Of a DNA stretch of 64,000 bases, positions 61,545 through 64,000 are shown piece after piece (within the stretch, counting starts at the first letter, position 1; every line of letters begins with the position of its first letter). Source of the stretch: Ichthyosporea sp. XGB-2017a (Eukaryota; Opisthokonta; Ichthyosporea). The stretch lies in assembly GCA_002811675.1 (NCBI GenBank), contig PDIM01010325.1, forward strand, positions 85,591 to 149,590, read 5' to 3'. A program made the translations under genes and the position numbers. A model generated the notes under the pieces. The model was given only the letters and a program-made list of their open reading frames with translations. It did not search any database and was not told the origin of the DNA.

Positions 61545-64000
61545 ATGCCCAATTCTGCTGCCAATGAAGCTGCTAATGGCCGTTCTGTGGATCAAGGTAA
61601 TTCGGATAATATATCTCTGCGGCCAAGAGGTGGATCCATAACTCTGAATCCAATGGCACCGTCTTTTGTTCCTGATACATCTATTCGTGCCGAGGAAAGC
61701 AATCCAACTGCAACTTCTAGAACCAACAGGGGGAATAAGGGTAACTGGGGCAACAAATCAAAGGGCAGGAACCACTCAAAGAATATTGGTGTTTCTGACC
61801 GCTCCCAGGAGCAAAACAGAAATGCCAATAGTAACAATAGAAGAAATAACAGAGGAAAAGAAAGAAATCGAAATAATGACAAAGTAAGACAAAAAGGACC
61901 CATTTTAAAGGAAGCGAGTCTAGAGAATTTGGAAGAAAGGGCGACATCTTTATCTGAGCAATTAAAAAAAGGGGAATATGAGTGTATGATCTGTTATGAG
62001 CTAATTGGGAAGAGAGCGAACATTTGGTTTTGTGAGGGTTGCTTTGCTATATTTCACTTCACGTGCATAAGGCAGTGGGCAGCTGCGGCTACAGAAAGCT
62101 TTTGGAGATGCCCCGGGTGTCAGAATGAATATAAAAAGAAGCCTAGAATTGTGAATTGTTTTTGTGGGAAATCTCAAGATAAGTCTACTTTTCAGTATGA
62201 TGTACCCCATACTTGCGGAGAACAATGTGAAAGGCCTCGGGATAAGACTTCTGCTGGCTGTGTTCACAAATGCCGGGAGAAGTGTCACCCAGGACCTTGC
62301 CCGCCTTGTGATACCATTGTCAGGGTAAAATGTCATTGTGGTGCAACTCAAGCATCCGTTAAGTGTGGACAAAGGGAACAGGTGATGGCATGCAAAAAAG
62401 TATGTGGAAAAGCATTGGACTGCGGAGTTCATCACTGTGAAATGATGTGTCATCCCGGCGATTGTGAACCTTGTCATGCTGTATTGGAGGCATCGTGTTA
62501 CTGTGGAGCAACGAAAAACAGTTCGTTTAAGTGCGGTGATATGAAGGTGGACAAAATAACGAATGGTCGATTCTCGTGTAAGAAAACGTGTAATAAGCTT
62601 TTGTCGTGTGGGAATCATCGATGCGAAGACACTTGTCACGAAGGTCACTGCAAGCCGTGTAGTACCGATCCTTCTGTAGTTAAGAATTGCTTCTGCGGGT
62701 CACGAACATTAAAGTCTATTCTGGGTTACGAGAGGAAATCTTGTTTAGATATTATTGTTGGTTGTGGTAGTATATGCGGAAATCCCCTAGTGTGCAATGA
62801 GCGGCTGGAATTGACATCGATGCACTTCTGTGAGAAGAAATGCCATGAAGGGCCCTGCCCTTCATGTGAAAAGAGTGGAAAGCAGCGGTGTGTGTGTGGA
62901 CTGAGTACCAGGATTGTTAATTGCAAAGAAGTCGCGATTGGGGAGCAGAACAATTATTTATGTGGAAAGATATGTAAGGCCATGAAGACATGCGGGAAAC
63001 ATAGATGCAATTCTAAATGCTGCATTTCACGTAATGATAAAACAGATGTCGCAGGTGTTCATGTTTGTCAACTCTCGTGTGGTAAGATGCTTCAGTGTGG
63101 GAAGCACAAGTGTCAGGAACTGTGCCACCTTGGCTATTGCCCACCATGTTTGGAATCGGATTTTTCAGAGCTTGCATGTCATTGCGGAGCTACTGTTATG
63201 TATCCCCCGATCCCTTGTGGAAGTCGTCCTCCAGTGTGTGATGAAAAATGTGCTCGCGAACACGAGTGCAATCATGAAGTGATGCACAATTGTCACCAAG
63301 AGTCCACCTGCCCGCCATGTCCTGTCTTGTGCGAAAAAATGTGCATGGGTGGGCATCAAAAGAGACCTAATGTTCCTTGCTATTTAAAGAATGTATCGTG
63401 TGGAAATGCGTGCCAAAAGCCATTGCCTTGTGGAGTCCACAAATGCCCGAAATCTTGCCATAGAGGCCCTTGCTTAGAACTCACTGTCGCTGAACAGGCT
63501 CGTGAAAAGGGATGCGGTGGTGTATGTGGCAAAAAGCGCGATGCTTGCGATCACCATTGCCCTGCACAGTGCCATCCCGACCACGACTGTCCGGATGAGC
63601 CTTGTCGGGCCAAGACTGCGTTGACATGCAGATGTGGCCGGAGAAGAGTAAACACGCAGTGTGGAATGAGCTTGAGTGTTGCGGAGATGGAATATGGTCG
63701 GGCCACGGAAGAGCTCATGGCAGGGGGTGAAAATGTTTCTCTGGGCGAAATTTCATTGAAATTGAAAGATTTCAAACCTTGCCGTTTCGTTGAATGCGAT
63801 AAGGAGTGTACCCGATTGGAGCGGAATAGAAGACTGGCAGAAGCGCTAAAAATAGACAACACGGACGCGCGGGTTTGCATGGATGCCAATTCGTATTATT
63901 CAAACGAATTGATGCTATACGCCAAAAATAATGCCCAATTTGTCAAGACTGTAGATTTTATTTTACGTGACTTCGCAGTGGGGCAAGAGTCGTCTAAAAC
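61545..64000 (+). CDS. NFX1: NFX1/shuttle craft-type RING and NF-X1 zinc-finger protein (3' end outside window)
   Basis: The frame from the ATG at 61545 stays open to the window end, giving 818 visible residues. The first 140 residues are Asn/Arg-rich and disordered. A RING-type C4HC3 finger follows at about 147-194 (CMICYELIGKRANIWFCEGC, HFTCIRQW, WRCPGC). After it comes a long series of NF-X1 zinc-finger repeats of the form CGxHxCxxxCHxGxCxxC, for example CGVHHCEMMCHPGDCEPC, CGKHKCQELCHLGYCPPC and CGVHKCPKSCHRGPC. The last visible residues (KTVDFILRDFAVGQESSK) look like the start of an R3H single-stranded nucleic-acid domain, as expected at the NFX1 C-terminus. Family members are nuclear regulators of transcription and mRNA stability and possible E3 ligases. 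Confidence 0.93.
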   Translation, partial: MPNSAANEAANGRSVDQGNSDNISLRPRGGSITLNPMAPSFVPDTSIRAEESNPTATSRTNRGNKGNWGNKSKGRNHSKNIGVSDRSQEQNRNANSNNRRNNRGKERNRNNDKVRQKGPILKEASLENLEERATSLSEQLKKGEYECMICYELIGKRANIWFCEGCFAIFHFTCIRQWAAAATESFWRCPGCQNEYKKKPRIVNCFCGKSQDKSTFQYDVPHTCGEQCERPRDKTSAGCVHKCREKCHPGPCPPCDTIVRVKCHCGATQASVKCGQREQVMACKKVCGKALDCGVHHCEMMCHPGDCEPCHAVLEASCYCGATKNSSFKCGDMKVDKITNGRFSCKKTCNKLLSCGNHRCEDTCHEGHCKPCSTDPSVVKNCFCGSRTLKSILGYERKSCLDIIVGCGSICGNPLVCNERLELTSMHFCEKKCHEGPCPSCEKSGKQRCVCGLSTRIVNCKEVAIGEQNNYLCGKICKAMKTCGKHRCNSKCCISRNDKTDVAGVHVCQLSCGKMLQCGKHKCQELCHLGYCPPCLESDFSELACHCGATVMYPPIPCGSRPPVCDEKCAREHECNHEVMHNCHQESTCPPCPVLCEKMCMGGHQKRPNVPCYLKNVSCGNACQKPLPCGVHKCPKSCHRGPCLELTVAEQAREKGCGGVCGKKRDACDHHCPAQCHPDHDCPDEPCRAKTALTCRCGRRRVNTQCGMSLSVAEMEYGRATEELMAGGENVSLGEISLKLKDFKPCRFVECDKECTRLERNRRLAEALKIDNTDARVCMDANSYYSNELMLYAKNNAQFVKTVDFILRDFAVGQESSK

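Noticed and set aside
1-64000. CRISPR arrays, prokaryotic operons or ribosome-binding sites
   Set aside because: The window is eukaryotic (spliceosomal introns, eukaryotic gene families). No regularly spaced repeats of CRISPR type were seen.

Overview
This window looks like gene-dense nuclear DNA of a free-living microbial eukaryote. Genes lie on both strands and few are interrupted. The introns I could place by reading-frame continuity are all GT-AG and short (76-107 nt). Gene content points to a ciliated (doublecortin), peroxisome-bearing (PEX5), mitochondriate cell with a fungal/stramenopile-type eEF3, a bacterial-type DapE, receptor-type class III cyclase signalling and a Crypton-like recombinase. 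That mix fits a stramenopile (labyrinthulomycete- or oomycete-like) best, but this is inference, not proof.

Layout: 0.3-8.5 kb carries a TRAIP-type RING ligase, a frame-broken M1 aminopeptidase and eEF3, all on plus. 8.8-19.3 kb carries a PPR-like mitochondrial protein (-), DHX37 helicase (+), an LRRC58-like LRR protein (-), a PQ-loop transporter (-), a FAM173-type lysine methyltransferase (+) and a small unknown gene (-). 19.7-25.1 kb carries Integrator subunit 7 (+), mitochondrial L27 (+) and a four-exon GST (-). A 1.7 kb gene-free stretch follows. 26.9-42.5 kb carries an extended-synaptotagmin (+), a VWA-TM protein with an integrin-beta-like tail (-), PEX5 (+), a very large receptor cyclase (-) whose stop codon overlaps that of PEX5, an unknown basic protein (+) and a GALK2-type kinase (-). 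42.7-44.2 kb is a Crypton-type tyrosine recombinase remnant. 45-53.5 kb carries a plastin-CBM20 fusion (+), a pseudouridine glycosidase-kinase fusion (+), a doublecortin protein (-) and a secreted S1/P1 nuclease (-). 53.9-54.8 kb holds fragmentary ORFs. 55.2-64 kb carries a Pumilio protein (-), DapE (-) and an NFX1-type zinc-finger protein (+) running off the window.

Most genes are unlinked housekeeping functions: ribosome biogenesis, translation, RNA processing, peroxisome import, sugar and nucleoside salvage, lysine synthesis. No operon-like system is visible. The points that stand out are: (1) a receptor guanylate-cyclase architecture carrying adenylyl-cyclase substrate-specificity residues; (2) a single-pass VWA/MIDAS protein whose tail copies the NPxY-8-NxxY spacing of integrin beta; (3) an actin-binding (EF/CH-CH) protein fused to a starch/glycogen-binding CBM20; (4) Pumilio-binding elements clustered in the Pumilio gene's own 3' flank; (5) long T/T/A homopolymers directly ahead of the eEF3 start codon.
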